Origin: Pseudomonadota bacterium
Lineage (GTDB): Bacteria > Pseudomonadota > Gammaproteobacteria > Burkholderiales > Casimicrobiaceae
NCBI GenBank assembly: GCA_018241785.1
Contig: JAFEDF010000240.1
Coordinates: 1 to 55,491, forward strand
Reading direction: 5' to 3'
DNA length: 55,491 bases
Position numbers and translations under genes: made by a program. Shown in pieces: positions 8,792-17,074 of the stretch; within the stretch, counting starts at the first letter, position 1, and every line of letters begins with the position of its first letter. The notes beneath the pieces were generated by a model, which ran no database searches, was not told the DNA's origin, and saw only the letters and a list, made by a program, of their open reading frames with translations.

Positions 8792-10585
8792 ATGGACAAT
8801 GCCACCGCAGTACGTAACGCCACCGGGTCCGCGACTGCTGTCAGGCCCGGCGAGGCGCCGGCCGTGCACGCCGCCGAGATCGAGGAGACCGACGGTTTTC
8901 ATCTCGTCATCGACGCGCTCAAGCTCAACGGCATCGACACGATCTTCGCGGTGCCGGGCATCCCGATCACCGACCTCGCGCGAAAGGCGCAGGCGGCAGG
9001 CATCCGCGTGATCTCGTTTCGCCACGAGCAGAGCGCGGGCTATGCCGCGTCGATCGCCGGCTTTCTCACGCAGAAGCCCGGCGTCTGCCTCACGGTTTCC
9101 GCACCCGGCTTCCTGAACGGCCTCACCGCGCTCGCCAACGCGACGACCAACTGCTTCCCGATGATCCAGATCAGCGGCTCGTCGGAGCGCGAGGTCATCG
9201 ACCTGCAGCAGGGTGATTACGAGGAGATGGACCAGCTCGCGATCGCGAAGCCCCTCGCCAAGGCCGCCTTTCGCGTGCTGCATGCCGAGGACATCGGCGT
9301 CGGCATCGCGCGCGCAATCCGCGCCGCGGTCTCGGGCCGGCCCGGGGGCGTCTACCTCGACCTGCCCGCGAAACTCTTCCCGCAGGTCATGGATGCCGCG
9401 ACGGGTGCTTCCACGCTGATCAAGGTGGTCGATCCCGCGCCGCGGCAGATTCCGTCGCGCGAGGCGGTCGACCGCGCGCTCGCGCTCTTGAAGGGTGCGA
9501 AGAAGCCGCTCATCATCCTCGGCAAGGGTGCGGCCTATGCGCAGGAGGATGCCGCCATCCGTGCGCTCGTCGAGAAGACCGGCATCCCCTACCTGCCGAT
9601 GTCGATGGCCAAGGGGCTCTTGCCCGATACCCACGAGCAGTCGGCTGCCGCAGCGCGCTCGTTCGTGCTGCCCGAGGCCGACGTCGTCGTGCTGATCGGC
9701 GCCCGCCTCAACTGGCTGCTGTCGCACGGCAAGGGCAAGACCTGGGGTGGCAAGAGTCCCACGGCGTGGGGCGGCCAGCGCTACATCCAGATCGACATCT
9801 CGCCGCAGGAGGCCGACAGCAACGTGCGCATCGACGCACCGGTCATCGGCGACATCGGGTCGTGCGTCTCGGCGCTGCTTGCCGGCGTCGGCGCGTCGTG
9901 GCCGAAGCCGCCTGCCGAATGGCTCGGCGCGATCGCCGAGCGCAGGAACCGCAACGTCGCCAAGATGGCCGAGACGCTCGCGAAGAATCCGACGCCGATG
10001 AACTTCCACAGCGCGCTCAACGTCGTGCGCGACATCGTCAAGGCCAACCCCGACGCCTACTTCGTCAACGAGGGGGCCAATGCTCTCGACTTCACGCGCA
10101 GCATCGTCGACATGGTGAAGCCGCGCAAGCGCCTCGACGTCGGCACGTGGGGGGTGATGGGCATCGGCATGGGCTTCTCGATCGCCGCCGCCGTCGTCGG
10201 CGGGCAGCAGGTGATCGCCGTCGAAGGCGACAGCGCGTTCGGCTTCTCCGGCATGGAAGTCGAGACGATCTGCCGCTACAACCTGCCGGTGTGCGTCGTG
10301 ATCCTCAACAACAACGGCGTCTACCGCGGCAACGAGGTCAATCCGACCGGAGGCGCCGATCCGCATCCGCTCGGCTTCGTCAAGGCCGCGTCCTACGAGA
10401 AACTGATGGAGGCCTTCGGCGGCGTCGGCGTGCGCGTCACCACCCCGGCGGAGCTTCGTGCGGCGATGGACGAGGCGCTTCGCTCGAAGCGGCCGACGCT
10501 CGTCAACGCGCTGATCGACGAGGGCGCCGGGACCGAGAGCGGGCGCATCTCCAATCTCAATCCAGTATCGAAGAAGAAGTCCTGA
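8792..10585 (+). CDS. oxc: Oxalyl-CoA decarboxylase
   Basis: A 597-residue thiamine-diphosphate enzyme converting oxalyl-CoA to formyl-CoA and CO2 in the cytoplasm. It matches the Oxc family along its whole length, with [10 protein letters not shown] (the cofactor-activating glutamate), [38 protein letters not shown], and the ThDP/Mg motif starting GDSAFGFSG and ending [10 protein letters not shown]. About 30 extra residues precede the conserved [12 protein letters not shown]. Formyl-CoA transferase, the usual partner that makes oxalyl-CoA, is absent from the window. The neighbouring CoA ligases (sucCD, matB) are candidates to supply the thioester, but that is inference. It may be co-transcribed with the next two genes. 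Confidence 0.92.
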   Translation: MDNATAVRNATGSATAVRPGEAPAVHAAEIEETDGFHLVIDALKLNGIDTIFAVPGIPITDLARKAQAAGIRVISFRHEQSAGYAASIAGFLTQKPGVCLTVSAPGFLNGLTALANATTNCFPMIQISGSSEREVIDLQQGDYEEMDQLAIAKPLAKAAFRVLHAEDIGVGIARAIRAAVSGRPGGVYLDLPAKLFPQVMDAATGASTLIKVVDPAPRQIPSREAVDRALALLKGAKKPLIILGKGAAYAQEDAAIRALVEKTGIPYLPMSMAKGLLPDTHEQSAAAARSFVLPEADVVVLIGARLNWLLSHGKGKTWGGKSPTAWGGQRYIQIDISPQEADSNVRIDAPVIGDIGSCVSALLAGVGASWPKPPAEWLGAIAERRNRNVAKMAETLAKNPTPMNFHSALNVVRDIVKANPDAYFVNEGANALDFTRSIVDMVKPRKRLDVGTWGVMGIGMGFSIAAAVVGGQQVIAVEGDSAFGFSGMEVETICRYNLPVCVVILNNNGVYRGNEVNPTGGADPHPLGFVKAASYEKLMEAFGGVGVRVTTPAELRAAMDEALRSKRPTLVNALIDEGAGTESGRISNLNPVSKKKS

Positions 10586-11886
10586 GCGCACGCGCGCGCA
10601 TCGACGCGCTCGCCGATCCGGGCAGCGTCGAGCTTCTGCCGGCGGCGGGCGCGAGCCCGCACCTCGCGCGCTTCGGCATCGCTGCGCGGGACGACGACGG
10701 TGTCGTCTGTGCCCGCGTGCGCGTCGCCGGAGCGCCGATGCTCGTGGCGGCGCAGGATGCGGCCTTCCTCGGCGGCAGCGTCGGCGCGAAGCATGCGCAG
10801 GCGCTGCAGGCGCTGTTCGACGCCGCGCGCGCCGAATCCACGTCCGCGGTCGTGCTGCTGCTCGCCTCGGGGGGTGTGCGCCTGCATGAGGCCAACGCCG
10901 CCGAGCTCGGCCTGGCCCGCGCGCTGACTGCGCTCCTCGACACGCGCGCGGCCGGCGTTCCGGTTCTCGCGGTCGCGGTCGGCCACGTCTTCGGCGGCGC
11001 ATCGGTGCTCGCCTGCGCTGCCAACCGGCTCGCGGTGCTGCCGCAGGTGCGCATCGGGCTCTCGGGCCCGCGCGTGCTCGAGTCGGTGCACGGCAAGTGG
11101 GAGCTCGACGCCGACGACGCGCGCGACGTCGACCTCGTGTTCGGCGCGCTGTCGCGCACGCGCGCGGGCTACACCGAGCTCGTCACCGACGCACCCGAGG
11201 CGCTGCGCGCATGGGTCGTGCGTGCGTCGGGCCGGCGCGAGCCGTTCGAAGCGCAGGTCTATGCCGCGCACACGTGGCTCGCGACGCGCATCGCCGCGGA
11301 TACGGCGCAGACCCCTGCGTTCGAAGCGCTGCCGTGCTTCGACGGCGCAGCGCCGGTCGATCCGGGGGGGCGTCTGTGGCGCCACCCGCGCTGCTGGCTC
11401 ACCGCGCCTAGCTCCGGAGCGACCGTCGGGCCCGCCGAGGCGCACGCGCTCGACAGCGCGCTCCTGCTCCACGTCGCCGGGGCCGGCGGCGCGACCTCGG
11501 CGCCGCTCGTGCTGGTCGAGGACTCCGCCGGACACGCGGTGTCGCGCGCGGCCGAGATGCGCTTCGTCTCGCAGTACCTCGCGCATCACGCCGCCGTGCT
11601 CACGCTCCTTCGCCATCGCGGCAGGCGGCTCGTCGGTCTTCTCGCCGGAACCTGCCACAGCGCAGCGTTCTTCAGCCACGCGCTCCAGGCCGGTGAGCGC
11701 TACGCGCTGGCGCAGGCCGAGGTGGTGGCAATGGAACCCACGGCGATCGTTCGCGTGACCGGCCTCGACGCAGCGGCGCTGATCGAGAACGACCCGATGC
11801 TTGGGCATCCGGTGCGTCACTTCGCCGCGCAGGGAGGCGTCACCGCGATGATCGACGAGGCCTCGCTCGCCTCGCTCGGAATCTGA
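10582..11886 (+). CDS. Fused malonate decarboxylase beta/gamma-like protein (MdcD-MdcE)
   Basis: About 434 residues with two carboxyltransferase-like (crotonase-fold) halves. The first resembles MdcD ([10 protein letters not shown], then [17 protein letters not shown] and [14 protein letters not shown]). The second resembles MdcE ([38 protein letters not shown]). These subunits decarboxylate malonyl-acyl-carrier thioesters. MdcA, MdcC and the prosthetic-group enzymes are missing here, so a CoA-thioester substrate is possible. No ATG, GTG or TTG opens this frame near the conserved N-terminus. A CTG at 10582 overlaps the oxc stop (CTGA) after a purine-rich AAGAAGAAG, and the next ordinary starts (GTG 10717, ATG 10738) would remove conserved sequence. 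The start coordinate is therefore tentative. The stop overlaps the next ATG. Confidence 0.7.
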   Translation: MSARARIDALADPGSVELLPAAGASPHLARFGIAARDDDGVVCARVRVAGAPMLVAAQDAAFLGGSVGAKHAQALQALFDAARAESTSAVVLLLASGGVRLHEANAAELGLARALTALLDTRAAGVPVLAVAVGHVFGGASVLACAANRLAVLPQVRIGLSGPRVLESVHGKWELDADDARDVDLVFGALSRTRAGYTELVTDAPEALRAWVVRASGRREPFEAQVYAAHTWLATRIAADTAQTPAFEALPCFDGAAPVDPGGRLWRHPRCWLTAPSSGATVGPAEAHALDSALLLHVAGAGGATSAPLVLVEDSAGHAVSRAAEMRFVSQYLAHHAAVLTLLRHRGRRLVGLLAGTCHSAAFFSHALQAGERYALAQAEVVAMEPTAIVRVTGLDAAALIENDPMLGHPVRHFAAQGGVTAMIDEASLASLGI

Positions 11887-12746
11887 TGCGCACGCGCGCG
11901 GCCGCGCGATGCGTGGTGACCGCCGCTGCATTCGCGTGTACGGTCGCGTTCGTGCGCACGGTCGCGTTCGTGTGCACGGTCGCGTTCGTGTGCACGGTTG
12001 CGTTCGCGTGCACGGTCGCGTCGGCGGCGGCCGGTACGCCGGCAGCGCGCTCGGACGGTGCGCGCGAGGATCGCTGGGCGGCCGAGATCGTCCCCGACGT
12101 CGTCGTCGGCAACGTCGTCTGGCTGTCGACGCCGTCGCGATCGCGCGTGCTCGCGATCTACACCGAGCCTGCCGGGCGGCCCGCGCGCGCGGCCGTCATC
12201 GTCGTGCACGGCATGGGCGTCAACCCCGACTGGGGCGTGATCGGCGTGCTGCGCAGCGCGCTCGCCGACGACGGCTTCGCGACGCTCTCGGTGCAGATGC
12301 CGGTGCTCGCCGCCGATGCGCCGCGGAGCGCGTACGACGCGCTCTTCCCCGAAGCCGGCGAGCGGCTCTCAGCGGCGTGGGCATGGCTCGCAGCTCGCGG
12401 CCATGCGCGCATTGCGATCGTCTCGCACAGCCTCGGCGCGGCGATGACCGATGCGTGGCTCGCAGCCCCCGATGCTCCAAGCATCTCGGCGTGGGTGCCG
12501 GTCGGCATGCCGGTGCCGTTCTCGCGGCCACCGCGCGAGCCGGTGCTCGACGTCATCGCCGAGCACGACCTCGCCGACGTCGTCGCGAGCGCTCCGGCGC
12601 GTGCCGCGGAACTCGCGCATGCGCGCTGCTCGCGCGAGCTTCGCATGGCGGATACCGATCACTACTTCGAGCGCGGCGGCAAGGCGCTCGCCGCGCGCAT
12701 TGCCGCGTTCCTCGACGAGGTGTTCCGCGGCGACTGCCGCCGATAA
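11886..12746 (+). CDS. DUF3530-type alpha/beta hydrolase with repeat-expanded signal segment
   Basis: A 286-residue alpha/beta-hydrolase-like protein. Recognisable parts are the VIVVHGMGVNPDWG oxyanion-hole region near residue 100, the nucleophile elbow SHSLGAA, and a late histidine in DTDHYFERGG. This arrangement fits the DUF3530 family, whose substrate is unknown. The first 45 residues form an export signal built from a six-residue repeat (AFVCTV-like), encoded by 18-bp tandem DNA repeats. The ATG overlaps the preceding stop by one base (TGATG), so translation is coupled to the decarboxylase-like gene. The stop codon is followed directly by the second nested palindrome. Confidence 0.75.
   Translation: MRTRAAARCVVTAAAFACTVAFVRTVAFVCTVAFVCTVAFACTVASAAAGTPAARSDGAREDRWAAEIVPDVVVGNVVWLSTPSRSRVLAIYTEPAGRPARAAVIVVHGMGVNPDWGVIGVLRSALADDGFATLSVQMPVLAADAPRSAYDALFPEAGERLSAAWAWLAARGHARIAIVSHSLGAAMTDAWLAAPDAPSISAWVPVGMPVPFSRPPREPVLDVIAEHDLADVVASAPARAAELAHARCSRELRMADTDHYFERGGKALAARIAAFLDEVFRGDCRR
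11928..12017 (+). repeat. Five 18-bp tandem repeats in a signal-peptide coding region
   Basis: Five consecutive 18-bp units of the form GCGTTCGTGTGCACGGTC run without interruption (11928, 11946, 11964, 11982, 12000), differing by one to three bases each. They encode repeated AFVCTV hexapeptides within the N-terminal hydrophobic segment of the DUF3530 gene. As multiples of three they keep the frame when copy number changes. Confidence 0.9.
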
Positions 12747-13022
12747 GAGGAAGCTCTGCAGGCCCGGGACGGACCCAATTGCGGGGATCCGCCGCGCTGG
12801 GTAGCGGTGCCGATGCTGCGACGCGCGAGTTCGACCGCGGAGCCCGGGCGTGGGGTGCCGTGACGGGCTCAAACACCGGCCGCGTTCCGCGGCCGAACTC
12901 GCGCGTCACGGCACCCCACGCCCTGACTCCGCGGCCGGTGTAGAGCACGACGCAGCATCGGCACCGCTACCCAGCGCGGCGGATCCCCGCAATTGGGTCC
13001 GTCCCGGGCCTGCAGAGCGTCG
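12747..13022 (+). repeat. Nested palindromic 3'-UTR repeat, copy 2 (complete)
   Basis: The most symmetrical copy. The outer arms 12753-12820 and 12951-13018 are a perfect 68-bp inverted repeat. Inside lies a 20-bp perfect stem (12846-12865 / 12904-12923) around a 38-nt loop. The loop carries a hairpin GGCCGCG-TTC-CGCGGCC (12878-12894). The element fills the whole gap between two convergent genes, starting right after the TAA at 12744-12746 and ending 4 nt from the tsaC stop. Two short modules are repeated inside: GCTCAAACACCGGCCGCG, and GCGCGAGTTCG followed by (A/G)CCGCG. No coding potential was seen. It could fold as one long hairpin in either transcript and act as a bidirectional terminator, but it lacks a U-tract. 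Confidence 0.9.
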
Positions 13023-14027
13023 CTAGTCGCGGTCGTCGTCGATGCCCGCGGTCGCGCGCATCAGCCGGTCGCGCACCGCTGACCAGGCGGCACCGCCGGG
13101 CACGTCCTCGATCAGGATCACGTCGACTGCGGCGGCGTCGAGCCTTCGCAGGCTCGCGTAGAGCATGTGCGCATAGCGCTGGGGATCGCGCGGAGCGGCG
13201 ATCCACACGCCTTCGAACTCGGCGGGAGCGCCGGCGTCGAAGGCGAGCACGCCGACGCGCTCGTCGCGTCCCGCGAGCTGCGCGATCTCGGCGCGCAGCG
13301 CCGCGTGGGCGACGCGCGACGCGGGGGTGCGCGGCGCGTAGTGCGACGCCAGCGTGCCCGGCGCTCGCGGCGCGGCCGCGTGGCCCTCGACCGGCGCGCG
13401 GCCGAGCACGCCGGCGATCGCTTCGGCGCCGATCGCCCCCGGGCGCAGCAGAAGCGGAACGTCGCCGTCGAACGCGACGATCGTGCTCTCGATGCCGAAG
13501 TCGCAGGGACCTCCGTCGAGGATCAGCGCCACCGCATCGCCGAGATCGTCCGCCACGTGCCTCGCGGTCGTCGGCGAGACGTGCCCGAAGCGGTTGGCCG
13601 AGGGCGCGGCGATGCCGCCGCCGAAGGCTTCGAGGAGCGCGCGCGCGACCGGGTGCGAAGGCGCACGCAGCCCCACCGCCGGCTGGCCCCCGGTTACCGC
13701 GTCGGGCACCTGCGGTGCGCGCGGCACGACGAGGGTCAAAGGGCCCGGCCAGAAGCGTTCGGCGAGGGCGCGTGCGCCCTCCGGCATCGATGCCGACCAG
13801 CGCAGCGCCGAGTCGAGCCCGGTCACGTGGACGATCACCGGATGATCGGCGGGCCGCCGCTTCGCTTCGAACAGGCGCGCGAGCGCGGCCGGATTCGATG
13901 CGTCGGCGCCGAGCCCATAGACGGTCTCGGTGGGGAACGCGACGAGCTCGCCTTGCGCGAGGAGGCGCGCCGCCTCGTCGATCGCCGGGCCCCCGGCACC
14001 CGTCGCCGGCCGGATGCGCGCGCTCAT
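13023..14027 (-). CDS. tsaC: L-threonylcarbamoyladenylate synthase (Sua5/TsaC family)
   Basis: A 334-residue Sua5-type protein that makes threonylcarbamoyl-AMP for the t6A37 modification of ANN-decoding tRNAs. The YrdC domain shows [36 protein letters not shown] and [17 protein letters not shown]-terminal Sua5 domain of about 120 residues follows ([14 protein letters not shown]), which distinguishes it from short TsaC. It is transcribed divergently from metK and convergently with the DUF3530 gene, with the second palindrome lying between the 3' ends. Confidence 0.92.
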   Translation of the reverse strand: MSARIRPATGAGGPAIDEAARLLAQGELVAFPTETVYGLGADASNPAALARLFEAKRRPADHPVIVHVTGLDSALRWSASMPEGARALAERFWPGPLTLVVPRAPQVPDAVTGGQPAVGLRAPSHPVARALLEAFGGGIAAPSANRFGHVSPTTARHVADDLGDAVALILDGGPCDFGIESTIVAFDGDVPLLLRPGAIGAEAIAGVLGRAPVEGHAAAPRAPGTLASHYAPRTPASRVAHAALRAEIAQLAGRDERVGVLAFDAGAPAEFEGVWIAAPRDPQRYAHMLYASLRRLDAAAVDVILIEDVPGGAAWSAVRDRLMRATAGIDDDRD

Positions 14028-14071
14028 CGCGAACGCCGACGCGCGGGAGAAGCGCTCGCAGGCACGCCTGC

Positions 14072-14077
14072 TAAAAT
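14072..14077 (+). promoter_or_regulatory. Putative -10 box of metK
   Basis: The hexamer TAAAAT in the context CTAAAATGCGCG lies 59 nt before the metK start. Near-identical contexts precede lptD (CTAGAATGCGCG) and other genes here. The 59-nt leader contains an AGGAG ribosome site (14126-14130) and shows no SAM riboswitch that I can recognise. Confidence 0.45.
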
Positions 14078-14135
14078 GCGCGACTCGACCTGCGCCCGGC
14101 GCGGTGCCGCGCGGCGCATTCCAGCAGGAGTGGCG

Positions 14136-15326
14136 ATGAGCGAATACCTATTCACGTCGGAGTCCGTTTCGGAGGGTCATCCGGACAAGGTGGCCGACCA
14201 GATCTCCGATGCGGTGCTCGACGCGATTCTAGAGCACGATCCGGCCGGGCGCGTCGCCGCCGAGACACTCGTCTCGACCGGGCTCGTCGTGATGGCGGGC
14301 GAGATCACCACTACCGCGAACGTCGACTACGGCCGCATTGCGCGCGAGGCGATCCGCGGCATCGGCTACAACGACCCCGAGCTTCGCTTCGACGCCGACG
14401 GCTGCTCGGTGATGGTGTGCTACGGCAAGCAGTCGCCCAACATCGCGCAGGGCGTCGACCGCGCCTCGGACGACTACCTGAACCAGGGCGCCGGCGACCA
14501 GGGTCTGATGTTCGGCTATGCGTGCGACGAGACGCCCGCGCTGATGCCTTTCCCGATCTACTACGCGCATCGCGTCGTGCAACGGCAAAGCGAGGTGCGC
14601 CGCGACGGGCGCCTGCCGTGGCTGCGGCCCGACGCCAAGTCGCAGGTGACCGTCCGCTACGTCGACGGCAAGCCGAAGAACGTCGAGACCGTCGTGCTGT
14701 CGACGCAGCACCATCCGAGCATGAACGAGCGGCAGAAGGAGCTCGCCGAGGCGGTGATCGAGGAGATCGTGAAGCCGGTGTTCCCGCGCGAGATGCTCGC
14801 CGGCACGCGTTTCCTCGTCAATCCGACGGGGCGCTTCGAGATCGGTGGGCCGCACGGCGACGCCGGCGTCACCGGACGCAAGATCATCGTCGACACCTAT
14901 GGCGGCGCGGCGCCGCACGGCGGCGGGGCGTTCTCGGGCAAGGATCCGTCGAAGGTCGATCGCTCGGCCGCCTACGCTGCGCGCTACGTTGCGAAGAACG
15001 TCGTCGCAGCGGGCATCGCGCGCCAGTGCCAGGTGCAGGTGTCGTACGCAATCGGCGTTGCGAAGCCGATCAACGTGACCGTCTATACCGAGAACACCGG
15101 GCGTCTTCCCGATGCGCGGATCGCCGAGCTCGTGCAGACGCAGTTCGATCTCAGGCCCAAGGGAATCATCCGCATGCTCGATCTCCTGCGGCCGATCTAC
15201 CGCAAGACTGCCGCTTACGGCCATTTCGGCCGCGACGAGCCCGAGTTCACCTGGGAAGCGACCGACAAGGTCGAGGCGCTGCGCGAGGCGGCGGGTCTGC
15301 GCGAGCCGGCGCTCGCCGGAGACTGA
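14136..15326 (+). CDS. metK: S-adenosylmethionine synthetase
   Basis: A 396-residue cytoplasmic enzyme making SAM from methionine and ATP. Family signatures are [15 protein letters not shown] at the N-terminus, the [12 protein letters not shown] loop, and [20 protein letters not shown] in the last third. The length is that of bacterial MetK. An AGGAG ribosome site fixes the ATG. It begins the methyl-cycle region that continues with ahcY and metF, although five unrelated genes and a palindrome separate them here; in many relatives metK lies much closer to ahcY. Confidence 0.97.
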   Translation: MSEYLFTSESVSEGHPDKVADQISDAVLDAILEHDPAGRVAAETLVSTGLVVMAGEITTTANVDYGRIAREAIRGIGYNDPELRFDADGCSVMVCYGKQSPNIAQGVDRASDDYLNQGAGDQGLMFGYACDETPALMPFPIYYAHRVVQRQSEVRRDGRLPWLRPDAKSQVTVRYVDGKPKNVETVVLSTQHHPSMNERQKELAEAVIEEIVKPVFPREMLAGTRFLVNPTGRFEIGGPHGDAGVTGRKIIVDTYGGAAPHGGGAFSGKDPSKVDRSAAYAARYVAKNVVAAGIARQCQVQVSYAIGVAKPINVTVYTENTGRLPDARIAELVQTQFDLRPKGIIRMLDLLRPIYRKTAAYGHFGRDEPEFTWEATDKVEALREAAGLREPALAGD

Positions 15327-15416
15327 CCCGGCGGGCGATCGCGCGGCCGCGCGGCGGAGCCTCCCGCCGATCCCCGTACCGCGAGGTTCGCCCGGCAGCA
15401 CCCGGGCAGGATGCCG

Positions 15417-16532
15417 ATGAAGAAGCTCTTCGATCCGATCGCATTGCGCGAGCTCGCGCTCGCCAACCGCATCGTCGTCTCGCCGATGTGCCAGTACTCG
15501 GCCATCGACGGCCGCGCGACCGACTGGCACCTCGTGCACTGGGCGCAGATGATGATGTCGGGCGCGTCGATGTTCACGATCGAGGCGACGTCGGTCACTG
15601 CCGAAGGGCGCATCAGCCCAGGCGACCTCGGTCTCTACGACGACGGCTGCGAGGAGGCGATCGCAAGCACGCTTTCGCGTGCGCGCGCGCAGTGCCCGCC
15701 GGTTGCCGTTGCGCTGCAGCTCACGCACGCGGGCCGCAAGGGTTCGTCGCACGAGCCGTGGAACGGCGGCGCGCAGATCCCGGTCGGCGAGGGCGGCTGG
15801 ATCGCGAATGCGCCGTCGGCGAGCGCCTATGCCGAAGGCGAGGCCGCCCCGGCGGCGCTCGATGACGCGGGGCTCGCTCGTGTCCGCGACGCCTTCGTCG
15901 CGAGCGCCGCGCGCGCCGCGCGGATCGGGATCGACGCGCTCGGCATCCACTTTGCGCACGGCTACCTGCTGCACGAGTTCCTGTCGCCGCTCGCGAACCG
16001 GCGCACCGACCGGTACGGAGGCGGTTTCGAGGCGCGCACCCGCTTTCCGCTCGAGGTGTTCGACGCCGTGCGTGCCGTGTGGCCCGCGTCGCGCCCGCTC
16101 GGCGTGCGGCTCTCGTGTACCGACTGGGTCGACGGCGGATGGGACCTCGAGCAGTCGATCGAGCTCTCGCGCCACCTCGTCGCTCGCGGTGTCGACTGGA
16201 TCGACGCGTCGAGCGGCGGCGTGTCGCCGCTGCAGAAGATCCCGCTGGCACCCGGCTATCAGACCGGTTTCGCAGGCGCGATCCGTCGTGCAACCGGTGC
16301 GACGACGGTCGCAGTCGGGCTCATCACGAGCCCCGAGCAGGCTGCGGCGATCCTCGCTGCCGGCGACGCCGACATGGTTGCGCTCGCGCGGGCGTTCCTG
16401 TGGGATCCTCGCTGGGTGTGGCACGCTGCCGCAGCGCTCGGCGCGAGCGTGTCGCCGCCGCGACAGTACTCGCGTGCGGCTCCGCGTAACGCTGCAGCGG
16501 TCTTCGCCGGCGCGAAGATCGGCCAGCGCTAG
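15417..16532 (+). CDS. NADH:flavin oxidoreductase, Old Yellow Enzyme family (YqjM-like)
   Basis: A 371-residue FMN-dependent ene-reductase-like TIM barrel. Visible features are NRIVVSPMCQYSA at the N-terminus (the FMN-site cysteine of the YqjM class), QLTHAGRKGSS, the HFAHGYLLHEFLSPLANRRTDRYGG segment for flavin/substrate binding, and VGLITSPEQA plus LARAFLWDP near the C-terminus. The start at 15417 is preferred to an in-frame ATG at 15411 because GGCAGG lies about 6 nt upstream of it. Substrates are typically activated alkenes; the physiological one is unknown. The third palindrome begins immediately after its TAG. Confidence 0.9.
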   Translation: MKKLFDPIALRELALANRIVVSPMCQYSAIDGRATDWHLVHWAQMMMSGASMFTIEATSVTAEGRISPGDLGLYDDGCEEAIASTLSRARAQCPPVAVALQLTHAGRKGSSHEPWNGGAQIPVGEGGWIANAPSASAYAEGEAAPAALDDAGLARVRDAFVASAARAARIGIDALGIHFAHGYLLHEFLSPLANRRTDRYGGGFEARTRFPLEVFDAVRAVWPASRPLGVRLSCTDWVDGGWDLEQSIELSRHLVARGVDWIDASSGGVSPLQKIPLAPGYQTGFAGAIRRATGATTVAVGLITSPEQAAAILAAGDADMVALARAFLWDPRWVWHAAAALGASVSPPRQYSRAAPRNAAAVFAGAKIGQR

Positions 16533-16800
16533 GGAAGGCCTGCGAAACCGGAACGGACCCTGTTTCAGCGATCGGCCGCGCCGGGTTGAGCGGTGGGAAT
16601 GCTCCGGCGCGCGAGTTCGACCGCGGAGGCCGAGGGAGTGGGGGCACCGCGACGCGCTCAAACACCGGCCGCGTTCCGCGGCCGAACTCGCGCGTGACGG
16701 TGCCCCCACTCCCTGCCTCCACGGCCGTGTAGAGCGCGTCGTAGCGTCCACACCGCTGCCTGGCGCGACGCGTTTCCCAAGCGGGGCCCGTTCCGGTTAT
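16533..16800 (+). repeat. Nested palindromic 3'-UTR repeat, copy 3
   Basis: Begins directly after the stop codon of the OYE gene with GGAAGGCCTGCGAAACCGG. A 16-bp perfect stem (16634-16649 / 16698-16713) encloses a 38-nt loop (16655-16692). The loop contains GGCCGCG-TTC-CGCGGCC (16667-16683), the same as copy 2. The outer arms are more diverged than in copy 2 but still pair at the ends (AACCGGAAC at 16546-16554 with GTTCCGGTT at 16790-16798). Most of the 341-bp gap between the two genes is this element; the rest is the promoter and leader of the small gene at 16874. Confidence 0.87.
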
Positions 16801-16839
16801 GCCGAGCCGAGCTTAGCGCTCCCGGACCCCGGCGGGCGC

Positions 16840-16845
16840 TATAAT
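16840..16845 (+). promoter_or_regulatory. Consensus -10 box (TATAAT)
   Basis: A perfect TATAAT lies 28 nt before the ATG of the 42-residue gene and just outside the palindrome. It predicts transcription starting near 16852. A good -35 at 16-18 bp spacing is not evident. Confidence 0.5.
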
Positions 16846-16873
16846 CCACGCTTTTTCGACGATCGACCCCATC

Positions 16874-17002
16874 ATGGCCGAACGCAACCGCACCCGCCGC
16901 AACACCCTCGAGCGCCGATGCCTCCCGAAGACCTTCAAGCGCATGTTCGTCGGCGCTCCGAAGGGTGTCTTCAAGATGCTCGAGAAGATCAAGAAGGCGT
17001 AA
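16874..17002 (+). CDS. Small basic 42-residue protein, unrecognised
   Basis: A short frame from ATG 16874 to TAA 17002, behind a consensus -10 box. The product is lysine/arginine-rich: MAERNRTRRNTLERR at the start, then CLPKTFKRMFVGAPKG, ending in EKIKKA. The single cysteine, basic head and short helical tail suggest a nucleic-acid or membrane contacting peptide, but I recognise no family. It is not a ribosomal protein I know. It lies 72 nt before the HExxH protein gene on the same strand and may share its transcript. Evidence that it is real is the strong promoter-like sequence and non-random codon choice; conservation has not been tested. Confidence 0.55.
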   Translation: MAERNRTRRNTLERRCLPKTFKRMFVGAPKGVFKMLEKIKKA

Positions 17003-17074
17003 CGCGAACGCAGCGGCTCGGCGCCGCGCCGCAGCGGCGCGCGGCCGGGGTGACTGCCCCTCGAGGCTCGCCGG

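Noticed and set aside
11928..12017. CRISPR-like array
   Set aside because: The units are contiguous 18-bp tandem repeats with no spacers and lie in frame inside a gene.
14028..14135. SAM riboswitch upstream of metK
   Set aside because: The leader is only about 59 nt and shows none of the SAM-I, SAM-II or SAM/SAH conserved cores that I could recognise.
1..16800. Insertion sequences as the source of the palindromes
   Set aside because: No transposase frame, no target-site duplication that can be seen, and the symmetry spans the whole element rather than just its ends. A non-autonomous element remains possible.
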